Positions 24,955-32,457 of a DNA stretch of 64,000 nucleotides are shown here, piece after piece. The DNA comes from Nonomuraea polychroma (GTDB taxonomy: Bacteria > Actinomycetota > Actinomycetes > Streptosporangiales > Streptosporangiaceae). Below the pieces are notes generated by a model. The model saw only the letters and a list, made by a program, of their open reading frames with translations. It had not been told where the DNA came from and ran no database searches. The position numbers and the translations under genes were made by a program. Each line of letters opens with the position of its first letter. Position 1 is the stretch's first letter. The stretch spans positions 7,219,501 to 7,283,500 of the forward strand of contig NZ_SAUN01000001.1 in the NCBI RefSeq assembly GCF_004011505.1. The letters run 5' to 3'.

Positions 24955-25548
24955 ATGAGTGACTTGCTGGTCTGGATCGACTGCGAGATGACCGGGCTCG
25001 ACCTCGGGCGTGACGCGCTGGTGGAGGTGGCGTGCGTCATCACCGACAGCGAGCTCAATCAGCTCGACGAGGGCGTGGACGTGGTCATCAAACCGCCGCC
25101 CGAGTCGCTGGAGCAGATGTCGGAAGTGGTGCGCGAGATGCACACCGCCTCCGGGCTGCTGCCCGCGCTGGGGAGCGGGGTGACGTTGTCGGAGGCGGAG
25201 TCGCTCGTGCTCGACTACATCCGCCGCCATGTGCCGGAGCCGAAGAAGGCGCCGCTGTGCGGCAACTCGATCGGCACCGACCGCACGTTCCTCGCCAGGG
25301 ACATGCCGGCGGTGGACGCCTATCTGCACTATCGGATGATCGACGTTTCGTCGATCAAGGAGCTGGTCCGCCGCTGGTACCCACGGGTCTACTTCGCCGC
25401 GCCCGAGAAGCAGGGCGGGCACCGCGCGCTGGCCGACATCACGGAGAGCATCAGGGAGCTGCGTTACTACCGTGCGGCGATCTTCGTGGACCAGCCGGGA
25501 CCCGACTCGGCGACCGCGAGATCGCTGGCAGAGCATGTCAGCGGCTAA
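24955..25548 (+). CDS. orn: Oligoribonuclease
   Basis: The 197-residue protein is a DEDDh 3'-5' exonuclease. Asp and Glu are in [12 protein letters not shown] at the start, the second Asp region in [12 protein letters not shown] near residue 112, and His/Asp in GGHRALADI near residue 158. Orn degrades di- to penta-ribonucleotides, including pGpG from c-di-GMP turnover, in the cytoplasm. Length is normal. GAGGAG precedes the ATG. The tRNA-His gene follows 68 bp later, an order common in actinomycetes. Confidence 0.97.
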   Translation: MSDLLVWIDCEMTGLDLGRDALVEVACVITDSELNQLDEGVDVVIKPPPESLEQMSEVVREMHTASGLLPALGSGVTLSEAESLVLDYIRRHVPEPKKAPLCGNSIGTDRTFLARDMPAVDAYLHYRMIDVSSIKELVRRWYPRVYFAAPEKQGGHRALADITESIRELRYYRAAIFVDQPGPDSATARSLAEHVSG

Positions 25549-25616
25549 AGGAGTGGCGTAAAGACTCCCGAACCCCGCTACACTTTTCCTGTGCCGCCAC
25601 GCAACGGGTGGCCGTG

Positions 25617-25692
25617 GTGGGTGTAGCTCAGTTGGCAGAGCGCCAGGTTGTGGTCCTGGATGTCGAGGGTTCAAGTCCCTTCACTCACCCCA
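25617..25692 (+). tRNA. tRNA-His (anticodon GUG)
   Basis: The acceptor stem GTGGGTG (25617-25623) pairs with CACTCAC (25682-25688) with one G-T pair. C73 is followed by an encoded CCA (25690-25692). The D arm is GCTCAGTTGGCAGAGC, the anticodon arm CCAGGTTGTGGTCCTGG has GTG centred in the loop, and the T arm contains GGTTCAAGTCC. G at 25616 provides the G-1 that marks tRNA-His. TACACT at 25579-25584 may be its -10 box. Confidence 0.97.
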
Positions 25693-25696
25693 GAGC

Positions 25697-25735
25697 ACGA
25701 CGGCCGGTCCGAAGAGGACCGGCCGTCGTCGTTTT
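25697..25735 (+). terminator. Rho-independent terminator of tRNA-His
   Basis: A perfect 14-bp stem (ACGACGGCCGGTCC, 25697-25710, with GGACCGGCCGTCGT, 25716-25729) around the loop GAAGA is followed by CGTTTTC. It begins four bases after the CCA end. Confidence 0.9.
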
Positions 25736-25849
25736 CTCCCGACAACGCCCCCAAATCCTGACTTTGCGAGTTATGCTCGCTGTCTACCGCTAACGCCGGA
25801 AGCACGGGGGCCCTCGGCGATCTGACCGTCTTCGCGCCCCGGAGGCCGG

Positions 25850-26074
25850 ATGAGAGTCGACGACACAGCGTTCGATAGCGTGTTCACGTCCCTGAGCAAA
25901 CGCGAGGCCGAGGTCATGGACCTCATCGCCACTGGCCAGTCCAACGGCCAGATCGCACAACTCCTGTTCCTCAGCGAGAAGACCGTCAAGAACCACGTCA
26001 ATCGCATCTACGCCAAACTGGGTGTGGACTCCCGCGTCACGGCCATCGGCCTCTGGTTGTCCCGTCGGCAATAG
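25850..26074 (+). CDS. Stand-alone LuxR-type helix-turn-helix protein
   Basis: Only 74 residues long, the protein is a bare LuxR/GerE DNA-binding domain: [20 protein letters not shown], then [20 protein letters not shown] and [10 protein letters not shown]. There is no receiver or ligand domain and no room for one upstream, but GGAGG is correctly placed before the ATG, so it may be a true small regulator rather than a fragment. It sits next to a decayed gene region, which leaves open that it is the end of a truncated regulator. Confidence 0.8.
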   Translation: MRVDDTAFDSVFTSLSKREAEVMDLIATGQSNGQIAQLLFLSEKTVKNHVNRIYAKLGVDSRVTAIGLWLSRRQ

Positions 26075-26560
26075 CCGGTGCCCGGGACCGAGTCGATCGC
26101 GGCGTGGACTGCCGTGCCCGCCAGGATCACGTTGCCGCCCTGGCCGGGCACGGTCGTGCGGCGTGGGCCCGCTCGTGGCGAGTTCTCTACGATGTAGGTG
26201 TGCCGTGTGCCCGCAGCAGGCCGCGCACCTCCGCCGCTCGGTGGCCGAACGTGCCGATCTGCTCCCTGAGCGACGCGGCGACCCTGTAGCGGCGATCGCA
26301 GCACTACCTGGAGGACCCGGCCACTGGCCCCCAGACGAGCGTGAGCGTCTTTAATCAGCTTGGCGATCCCATGTCAGTCGCAGCGTCTGGCATGAGATGT
26401 GCCCACCGTGGCGGGGTGGCGTGAGCGTGCAGGTGGAAGCCCGCTCCTAACACGGCCCCGCGTGTATGGTGCCGTCTGGTGGGTGTGCTGATCGTCGTCA
26501 CGTTCTGGTGCCGGTGGGCTGCACCAACCGGTCCCGGCCCGGTGGTGCGTGCCCCTCCGG
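26075..26560. other. Gene-poor stretch, probably decayed coding DNA
   Basis: No frame here has a ribosome site together with a recognisable family. A frame ending at 26354 (LRRSVAERADLLPERRGD and PDERERL near its end) has coding-like composition but no recognisable start or domain. The following sequence leads into the oxidoreductase remnant at 26561, so I read the whole interval as degenerate. Confidence 0.4.
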
Positions 26561-26784
26561 ACGCTGGCCGACTGGGGGTTGCCGCAGGGCAAGGGCGGCA
26601 GGATCACGACCACGGAAGAGCTGCGTGTCTCCGGCCATCCCGAGATCTTCGTGGCCGGCGACCTGGCCGGGCCGCCTGAGCCGCTGCCCCAGCTCGCCCA
26701 GCCGGCGATCCCGTGACCGTACTGATCAACTTCTTCTGGCGGTACTTCGGGCCGCGCCGCACCGCGACCAGCGTCACCCAGTAA
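26561..26784 (+). pseudogene. Remnant of an NDH-2-like FAD/NAD(P) oxidoreductase
   Basis: The frame at 26561-26715 reads TLADWGLPQGKGGRITTTEE and HPEIFVAGDLAGPPEPLPQL ending AQPAIP-stop, which matches the C-terminal FAD-binding part of type II NADH dehydrogenase-like proteins (the AGD that holds FAD, then the P-L-A-Q-x-A segment). A second piece in another frame (26713-26784) reads VLINFFWRYFGPRRTATSVTQ-stop, like the membrane-binding tail of the same proteins. The helical region normally between them, and the whole N-terminal two thirds, are missing. It ends inside the convergent lysine aminotransferase gene. Confidence 0.6.
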
Positions 26785-28054
26785 GAGCCTCCGACAGGGC
26801 GCTCAAGCCATGGTCGAGGTCGGGCTCAGGGATGTTGAGGGCCGGCCGCAGGCGTACCGAGCGGGGGCCGCAGGGCAGCACGAGCACGCCGTGCTCCTCC
26901 CTGAGCCGGGTCACCAGAGCGTCGCGCGCGGCCTGATCGGGCAGGTCGAAGGCGCACATCAGGCCGCGCCCGCGCACGCCCGACACCGCTTCAGGGCGTT
27001 CGGCCTCCAGCTTGGTGAGGCGTTCGAGCAGCACGTTGCCCAGCGCGGCGGCGCGCTGGACGAGGCCGTCACGTTCGATGATCTCGAGGATGCCCCGGCT
27101 GCGGACCATGTCCACCAGCCCGCCTCCCCACGTCGAGTTGATCCGGCCGCTCAGCTGGAACACGTTGTCGGTGACCTGGTCGGCCCTCCGGCCCGCCATG
27201 ATTCCGCCCACCTGGACCTTCTTGGCGAACGCCACCACGTCGGGGGCCAGCCCCAGCTGCTGGTACGCCCACGGCGTCCCGGTCGTCCCGCCGCCCGTCT
27301 GGACCTCGTCGAGCACGAACAACGCGTCGTACTCATGGCACATGTGCTGCATGGCCTGCAGGAACTCCGGACGCATGTGGTTGTCGCCGCCCTCGCCCTG
27401 GATCGGCTCGGCGATGAAGCAGGCGATGTCGTGCGGATGGCGTTCGAACGCCTCCCGCGCCTGTGCCAGCGCGCGCTCCTCGGCCGCCTCGACGTCGCCG
27501 AAGTGGATGGCGGGGACGTCGATGCGCGGCCAGTCGAACCTGGGGAAACGGTCGGTTTTGCCGGGCTCGGTGTTGGTGAGGCTCATGGTGTAGCCGCTGC
27601 GGCCGTGGAAGGCCCGCGTCAGATGCAGGACCTTGGTCCCCAGCTCGCGCGGGCGGCCCGCCGCCTCGTTGTGGCGGCTCTTCCAGTCGAAGGCGGTCTT
27701 GAGCGCGTTCTCGACGGCCAGGGCGCCGCCCTCGACGAAGAAGAGGTGCGGCAGCTCAGGGTCGCCCAGCACGCGGACGAAGGTGTCGACGAAGTCGGCC
27801 AGATGCTCGGTGTACATGTCCGGGTTGGCGGGCTTGTTCCGCGCCACCTGGCCGAGCAGCTGGACGAAGTCGGGGTCGAACGGCGGGTTCACGCCGAGCG
27901 GGGCGGAGGCGAAGAACGTGTAGAAGTCGAGGTAGCGGCGGCCGTTGCGGGCGTCGACGAGCCAGGAGCCCCGGCTCAGCTCCAGGTCGAGCACCAGGCG
28001 GTAGCCGTCGACGAGCAGGTGGCGGGCAAGGCGGGTGTGTACGTCCATGTCCAC
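26774..28054 (-). CDS. lat: L-lysine 6-aminotransferase
   Basis: The 426-residue class III aminotransferase matches L-lysine epsilon-aminotransferase. Diagnostic stretches are YLDFYTFFASAPLGVNPPF near residue 41, FFVEGGALAVENALK near residue 104, IAEPIQGEGGDNHM near residue 214, FVLDEVQTGGGTTG near residue 243 and the PLP Lys in VAFAKKVQVGG near residue 276. It transfers the epsilon-amino group of lysine to 2-oxoglutarate, giving piperideine-6-carboxylate. In actinomycetes this serves lysine breakdown and, in some strains, cephamycin precursor supply; no beta-lactam synthesis genes are visible here. GGAG precedes the ATG; a second ATG two codons later is possible. Its 3' end overlaps the oxidoreductase remnant by 11 bp. 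Confidence 0.93.
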   Translation of the reverse strand: MDMDVHTRLARHLLVDGYRLVLDLELSRGSWLVDARNGRRYLDFYTFFASAPLGVNPPFDPDFVQLLGQVARNKPANPDMYTEHLADFVDTFVRVLGDPELPHLFFVEGGALAVENALKTAFDWKSRHNEAAGRPRELGTKVLHLTRAFHGRSGYTMSLTNTEPGKTDRFPRFDWPRIDVPAIHFGDVEAAEERALAQAREAFERHPHDIACFIAEPIQGEGGDNHMRPEFLQAMQHMCHEYDALFVLDEVQTGGGTTGTPWAYQQLGLAPDVVAFAKKVQVGGIMAGRRADQVTDNVFQLSGRINSTWGGGLVDMVRSRGILEIIERDGLVQRAAALGNVLLERLTKLEAERPEAVSGVRGRGLMCAFDLPDQAARDALVTRLREEHGVLVLPCGPRSVRLRPALNIPEPDLDHGLSALSEALTG

Positions 28055-28106
28055 TCCACTGTGGGCAGATCGGCCGTACGTTCCTCCGGCGGAACGCCGA
28101 CACGTG

Positions 28107-28119
28107 CGTAAAATTTACG
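28107..28119 (-). promoter_or_regulatory. AT-rich palindrome upstream of lat
   Basis: CGTAAA-A-TTTACG is a perfect 6-bp inverted repeat about the central A, located 53 bp before the lat start. Lrp/AsnC-type proteins bind such short AT-rich palindromes and often regulate lat, but no Lrp gene is in the window. Confidence 0.3.
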
Positions 28120-28146
28120 GTACATCTACCCACAAAGTGGAGTTCT

Positions 28147-28794
28147 TTATGCATGGGAGTAGACCACAATCGACACCGCGATGTACTGGACCAGGTAAGC
28201 GGCGATGGTGAACGCGTGGAACACCTCGTGGAAGCCGAACCAGCGTGGTGACGGGTCGGGGCGGCGCAGCCCGTAGACCACGGCCCCGGCCGAGTAGAAC
28301 ACGCCCCCGAGGGCCACCAGCACGACCGCGGCCACGCCCGCCCCCTCGAGCAACTGCGGCATGACGAAGATCGCGGTCCAGCCGAGCACCAGATAGAGCA
28401 CGGTGTAGAGCCAGCGCGGCGCACCTAGCCAGAACACCCGGAACAACACGCCCGCCAGCGCGCCGCCCCAGATGACGCTCAACACCGCCAGCCGGGGGAC
28501 CCCGTCCAGAGCCAGCAGGGCGAACGGCGTATACGTGCCAGCAATGATCAAATAGATGTTGGCATGATCGAACCTGCGTAGTAACTCCGCCAGCTTCGGG
28601 CCGAGCGTGCTGCGGTGATAGGTGGCCGAAATGCCGAACAACAACGCCGACGTGACGGCGTAGACAGCGGAGGCCACACGGGCCTGCAAGGTCGGGCCGA
28701 GCGCCACGAGCACGAACCCGGCGATCAGCGTCACGGGCAGCGCTCCAGTGTGCAACCAGCCTCGCAGCCTAGGCTTAACGGTGATGGTCGTCAT
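28147..28794 (-). CDS. trhA: PAQR/hemolysin III-type membrane protein (TrhA)
   Basis: A 215-residue protein with seven predicted helices. The family metal site is visible: SATYHRST near residue 55 (first His) and GFHEVFHAFTIAA near residue 190 (two His), with the Asp in RRFDHANIYLIIAGTYTPF near residue 74. TrhA proteins affect membrane fluidity homeostasis; they were first named after haemolysis in clones. A perfect 20-bp palindrome covers the promoter, so the gene is probably repressed by a TetR-type protein encoded elsewhere. Confidence 0.9.
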   Translation of the reverse strand: MTTITVKPRLRGWLHTGALPVTLIAGFVLVALGPTLQARVASAVYAVTSALLFGISATYHRSTLGPKLAELLRRFDHANIYLIIAGTYTPFALLALDGVPRLAVLSVIWGGALAGVLFRVFWLGAPRWLYTVLYLVLGWTAIFVMPQLLEGAGVAAVVLVALGGVFYSAGAVVYGLRRPDPSPRWFGFHEVFHAFTIAAYLVQYIAVSIVVYSHA

Positions 28795-28796
28795 GA

Positions 28797-28816
28797 AACC
28801 TACGGTACCGTAGGTT
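28797..28816 (-). promoter_or_regulatory. 20-bp perfect palindrome over the trhA promoter
   Basis: AACCTACGGTACCGTAGGTT is its own reverse complement. On the minus strand it contains TACCGT (28802-28807), a plausible -10 box 7 nt before the ATG, so the gene would be leaderless and the operator would block RNA polymerase. Size and symmetry fit a TetR-family dimer. It also overlaps the last bases of the penicillin-binding protein gene. Confidence 0.65.
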
Positions 28817-30347
28817 AGAGCCCATTAAGGAAACGGGCGGCTATAGGAGCGGCGACCGCGCCGCCGCTGCCGCCGTGCCGGACGAACACACAGAACGCCA
28901 GGTCGTCGCGGTAACCGATGAACCAGGCATGGGCCTCCCCGTCGACCACCTCCGCGGTGCCGGTCTTGCCCGCCACGCCGTCCGGCAGCCCGGCGTCGGC
29001 CGCCGTGCCGTAGTCGACCACGGCGGTCATCATGTCCCTCAGCGCCGTCACGACGCCTTCGTCCATGGGCGCCGGCTTGGGCGGCGTGCCCTCGATGCGG
29101 CTCACCTGTTCCTCTGACAGCAGCCTGGGCGAGCGCCAGGTGCCGCTCTGCACGGCCGCGGCGAGCGCCGCCATGCAGAGCGGGGTGGTGACGACCTCGC
29201 CCTGGCCGATCACGTCCTCGGCGAACGTGTCCATGTCGCCGCTCTGCCCGACGGTGCCGCAGCTTCCGCGGATGCCTGTCATGATCGGCCGGCCGAACCC
29301 CCACTCGTTCGCCGTCTCCACCAGGTCCTCCCAGCTCAGCCTGGTCGTGGCCTGCTCGACGAAGGCCGTGTTGCACGAATGGGCGAACGCGTCGGTGAAG
29401 CTGATGAGGCCGCGATCCACCTCCCCGTCGTTGACGATGGTCCGATGGCCGGGGACGGTGTAGCTGCCCGGGCATGGGACCTCCGCGAACGGCTCGAGGC
29501 CGTTCGCGAGCAGCGCCGCCGCCGTGATCGTCTTGAAGACGGAGCCCGGCGGGAAAAGGTCCTGCACGGCGCTGTAGTTCTCTTCGAGGCGGTCGGCCAG
29601 CCCCAGGATCTCGCCGGTGCTCGGGCGGATGGCGACGATCGCGGAGTCCTTCACGCCGTCCAGCGCCCGGGCGGCCGCCGCCTGGACGGGCCGCGACAGT
29701 GTCGTGCGCTCGACGTTCGCCTCGGGCTGCTTGCTGAGCAGCGGCCGGTCCGGCTGCCCAGGCACCTTCAGCACCAGCTCCCAGCCCTGGTTGGCCTCGG
29801 CGAACTCGGGTTTGAGCGGGTCGAGGTACGCCTCGGCGTAGCTGTCGTTGGGGATCGGCTCGCCCTCGCTGGTGACCAGCTCGGCCGTCGTCAGGTCGAT
29901 CTCGCCCAGCTCCAGCCGCCCGCCGTCCTTGAGCAGCGGGTGGAGCGTCTCGGGCGCCCATAACACCTTCCACGCCCGGTCCCGAACGGCCAGCCGCAGC
30001 GTGCTGTCGAACGGCCACGCCCCGAACTCGGCCAACTGCCGCACCCCCGCGAACGGCACCTCGGCGGCCCCCTCCCCCAGGCTCTTCAACGGCCCTGGGG
30101 TCAGCTGGATGGACTCGACGTGCAGCTCGTCCGACAACGCCCGATGCCGGGCCACGAAGTCGGGCGGCGGCTCGTGCACCAACCGCTCCATGCCCGTGAT
30201 GTCCCCCTTGCGCCACGCGGCGAAGTACGCGGCCGCCGTCTTCGACGCACTCCCCTTGACCCGGCTGGACGCCAAGACCGCGAACGCGCTCGCCCCGACT
30301 ATCGCGACAACCGCGATAACGAGCACAATCAGCCTTCGTCGTCGCAT
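28815..30347 (-). CDS. Penicillin-binding protein (transpeptidase with MecA-type N domain)
   Basis: The 510-residue protein has an N-terminal anchor (LIVLVIAVVAIVGASAFAVL), an NTF2-like MecA_N domain (about 33-140, starting SKTAAAYFAAWRKGD), a linker domain and a class B transpeptidase domain. The three penicillin-binding motifs are intact: SVFK in PPGSVFKTI near residue 270, SCN in HSCNTAF near residue 328 and KTG in AGKTGTAEV near residue 465. It cross-links peptidoglycan outside the membrane; MecA_N-containing proteins often have low beta-lactam affinity. It shares a 25-bp intergenic region with the divergent spermidine-synthase-like gene. Confidence 0.92.
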   Translation of the reverse strand: MRRRRLIVLVIAVVAIVGASAFAVLASSRVKGSASKTAAAYFAAWRKGDITGMERLVHEPPPDFVARHRALSDELHVESIQLTPGPLKSLGEGAAEVPFAGVRQLAEFGAWPFDSTLRLAVRDRAWKVLWAPETLHPLLKDGGRLELGEIDLTTAELVTSEGEPIPNDSYAEAYLDPLKPEFAEANQGWELVLKVPGQPDRPLLSKQPEANVERTTLSRPVQAAAARALDGVKDSAIVAIRPSTGEILGLADRLEENYSAVQDLFPPGSVFKTITAAALLANGLEPFAEVPCPGSYTVPGHRTIVNDGEVDRGLISFTDAFAHSCNTAFVEQATTRLSWEDLVETANEWGFGRPIMTGIRGSCGTVGQSGDMDTFAEDVIGQGEVVTTPLCMAALAAAVQSGTWRSPRLLSEEQVSRIEGTPPKPAPMDEGVVTALRDMMTAVVDYGTAADAGLPDGVAGKTGTAEVVDGEAHAWFIGYRDDLAFCVFVRHGGSGGAVAAPIAARFLNGL

Positions 30348-30354
30348 ACGGTTT

Positions 30355-30364
30355 CTCCCGGGAG
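30355..30364. promoter_or_regulatory. Shared palindromic ribosome-binding site
   Basis: CTCCCGGGAG is a perfect palindrome whose two strands give GGGAG upstream of both divergent start codons (ATG at 30347 on minus, GTG at 30373 on plus). Since only 25 bp separate the genes, each promoter must lie inside the other gene, giving overlapping antisense leaders. Confidence 0.55.
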
Positions 30365-30372
30365 GGATCAGC

Positions 30373-31218
30373 GTGACACGTGGACAGCGGGAACCGATGC
30401 CCGGCCTTTATCCGGTGACGTTCGGAGAGGTCGAACTCCTCCGGGATCTGGACAGGCAGGACGGCTGGGTGCTGTCCAAGGATGGCGTACCTCAGTCGTA
30501 TGTGGATCTGAAAGACCCCACATTCCTCGAATTCGAGTACGTCCGTCTCATGGCGGACGTTATCGACCTTCTCCAGGACGGACCGCTCAGCTGCGTCCAC
30601 GTGGGCGGCGGCGCCTGCACGATCCCCCGCTACGTCGCCGCCACCCGCCCCGGCTCCAGGCACATCGTGATCGAGCCCGACGGCCTGCTGGTCAATCTGG
30701 TACGCGAGCAGCTGGAGCTGCGATCCGTGCCCCGGCTGAAGGTCATCGTGGAAGGCGGCCGTGAGGGCACCGCCAAGGTGTGGGACGGCTCGGCGGACCT
30801 GGTGGTGCTGGACGCGTTCACCGGGGCGACGATGCCGGTGGAGCTGGCCACGGCCGAGTACATGGGCGACATCGCCCGGGTGTTGCGCCCGGACGGCACC
30901 CTGTTGATCAACCTGGCGGACGGCAAGGGGCTGGCCTTCGCCAGGCGCCTGCTGGCCACCGTGACCGGCACGTTCCGCCATGTGGCGTTGCTGGCCGAGC
31001 CGGGCGTCATGCGGGGCCGCCGTTTCGGCAACCTCATCGTGGCGGCCTCGCGTACGGGTCTGCCGGTGGACCTGCTCGCGAGGCGCGCGGCAGGCGGGCT
31101 GACCCAGGCCAGGTGCGTGCACGGAGAGGCGCTGACGAACTTCATCGCGGGCGCGTACCCCATCAAGGACGGCGACTCCGTCCTGGCCCCGGTGCCCCCG
31201 CCCGCCGTCTTCGGGTAG
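30373..31218 (+). CDS. Spermidine-synthase-like (aminopropyltransferase fold) protein
   Basis: The 281-residue protein starts at the GTG at 30373, 6 nt after GGAGGG. It has the Rossmann fold of spermidine synthases: VHVGGGACTIPRYVA near residue 75 (motif I), IVIEPD near residue 98, DLVVLDAFTGATMP near residue 141 and RPDGTLLINLADG near residue 174. Actinomycetes carry many stand-alone proteins of this kind without proof of polyamine synthesis; the acidic DA pair is present, but the usual gatekeeper loop is short. Decarboxylated SAM- or SAM-dependent transfer is likely, substrate unknown. Confidence 0.75.
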   Translation: MTRGQREPMPGLYPVTFGEVELLRDLDRQDGWVLSKDGVPQSYVDLKDPTFLEFEYVRLMADVIDLLQDGPLSCVHVGGGACTIPRYVAATRPGSRHIVIEPDGLLVNLVREQLELRSVPRLKVIVEGGREGTAKVWDGSADLVVLDAFTGATMPVELATAEYMGDIARVLRPDGTLLINLADGKGLAFARRLLATVTGTFRHVALLAEPGVMRGRRFGNLIVAASRTGLPVDLLARRAAGGLTQARCVHGEALTNFIAGAYPIKDGDSVLAPVPPPAVFG

Positions 31219-31261
31219 GGCGCTTCCCGCGGGCCCCCGGGCCGTGTGGTGCAATCTGTCC

Positions 31262-32452
31262 ATGCTTCCCCGCAGCAGCCTCTTCGTCTTTCCCTCCGAC
31301 CTGGTGGACGAGGGTGTGGACGAGGTGCTGGCGCGGGTGCGCGAGCGGGGCGTCGCGGCGGTGACCGTCGCCGTCGCCTACCATCAGGCGCGCGACGTGG
31401 TGCCGCGGGGAAAGGCCGGGCGGGTGGTGCACCGGCGTGACGGCGTGTTCCTGCCGCTGCCTCCGGAGGTCTGGAAGGGAGTGCGGCTGCGCCCGCCCGG
31501 GCAGCCGCTCGTGGAGCAGGAGGCCGTGGCGCGGCTGCGGGAGCGGGCGGGCGACGTGCTCGCCTGGACGGTGTTCCTGCACAACACCACGCTGGGCAGC
31601 GCGTTTCCCGAGGTGTGCGCCGAGACCTGCTTCGGCGACCGGCTGATCGCCGACCTGTGCCCGGCGAACCCGGACGTGGCCGATTACGCGGTGGCGCTGG
31701 CCCGCACGGCGGCGGCGGTGGGGCCGGTGGTGGCCGAGGCGCTCTCGTACGGGACCTTCGACCACGGACACCACCACGAGCGCTCCTTCGTCCCGCTGGG
31801 CCCGGGTGAGCGGCTGCTGATGGGGTTGTGCTTCTGCGTCGATTGCCGGAACGCGGCGCAGGCTGCGGGGGTGGACGCCGAGCGGCTGCGCGCGGCCGTG
31901 GCCGGCCATCTCGACCGGGCGCTGGAGGGCGGCGCCCCGGCCACGCCCGCCGACCTGCCGGCGCTACGTGCCGCGGTGGGTGACGAGCTCGACGACTTTC
32001 TCGCCGTACGGCAGGGTGTGGTGACCGCGTTGACCCGGAATGTGGCGGCCGCCGTGCACGAGGACGGTGGCGAGCTGGTGTATCTGGACTTGACCGGCGC
32101 GCTGCTCGGCTACGGCGACGGAGCCCCTGAGGGTCCGCCCGCGGCCGAGCAGGGCTGGCGGCTCGGGGTGGACGTGCCCGCGCTGACGGCCGTGGCCGAC
32201 GGCTATGCGTGCCTGGGCTACGTGCGGGACGTGGCACGGGTCCGTGCCGACGTGGCCTCGGTCGCGGCGGCGGCCGGCGGCAGGTGCCCGGTGCGGGTGG
32301 TGTTGCGGCCGGGTCACCCGGACACCCTCGACGCCGCGCATCTGGCCGCCAAAGTGGCCGCCTGCGCCTCCGCCGGCGCGGCGGCCGTCGACTTCTACAA
32401 CTACGGGATGTACCCGGCGCCGGTGCTGGACAGGATCGCCGCCTGTTGGTGA
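31262..32452 (+). CDS. Protein of unknown function with CxC-x2-C motif
   Basis: A 396-residue cytoplasmic protein I cannot assign firmly. It reads like a TIM-barrel enzyme: SSLFVFPSDLVDEGVDEVL at the start, AVTVAVAYHQARDVV near residue 40, LAWTVFLHNTTLG near residue 102, then a cysteine group LCFCVDCRNAA near residue 192 followed by GVDAERLR, and at the end AAAVDFYNYGMYP near residue 378. CFC-x-x-C followed by GVD is also seen in some uncharacterised glycosidase-like proteins and may bind a metal. Start ATG at 31262 has no clear ribosome site. It converges with the amidohydrolase with 5 bp between stops. Confidence 0.6.
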   Translation: MLPRSSLFVFPSDLVDEGVDEVLARVRERGVAAVTVAVAYHQARDVVPRGKAGRVVHRRDGVFLPLPPEVWKGVRLRPPGQPLVEQEAVARLRERAGDVLAWTVFLHNTTLGSAFPEVCAETCFGDRLIADLCPANPDVADYAVALARTAAAVGPVVAEALSYGTFDHGHHHERSFVPLGPGERLLMGLCFCVDCRNAAQAAGVDAERLRAAVAGHLDRALEGGAPATPADLPALRAAVGDELDDFLAVRQGVVTALTRNVAAAVHEDGGELVYLDLTGALLGYGDGAPEGPPAAEQGWRLGVDVPALTAVADGYACLGYVRDVARVRADVASVAAAAGGRCPVRVVLRPGHPDTLDAAHLAAKVAACASAGAAAVDFYNYGMYPAPVLDRIAACW

Positions 32453-32457
32453 ACCCC

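Noticed and set aside
25850-26784. Mobile-element insertion explaining the decayed region
   Set aside because: I see no transposase fragments, terminal inverted repeats or target duplications; simple deletion is sufficient.
30355-30364. CTCCCGGGAG as a repressor operator
   Set aside because: Its position at ribosome-site distance from both starts explains the symmetry; 10 bp is short for an operator and no matching half-site is nearby.
28825-31263. An 812-codon minus-strand frame across the penicillin-binding protein and its neighbour
   Set aside because: It is Arg/Gly-rich without domains and crosses two well-supported genes in other frames.
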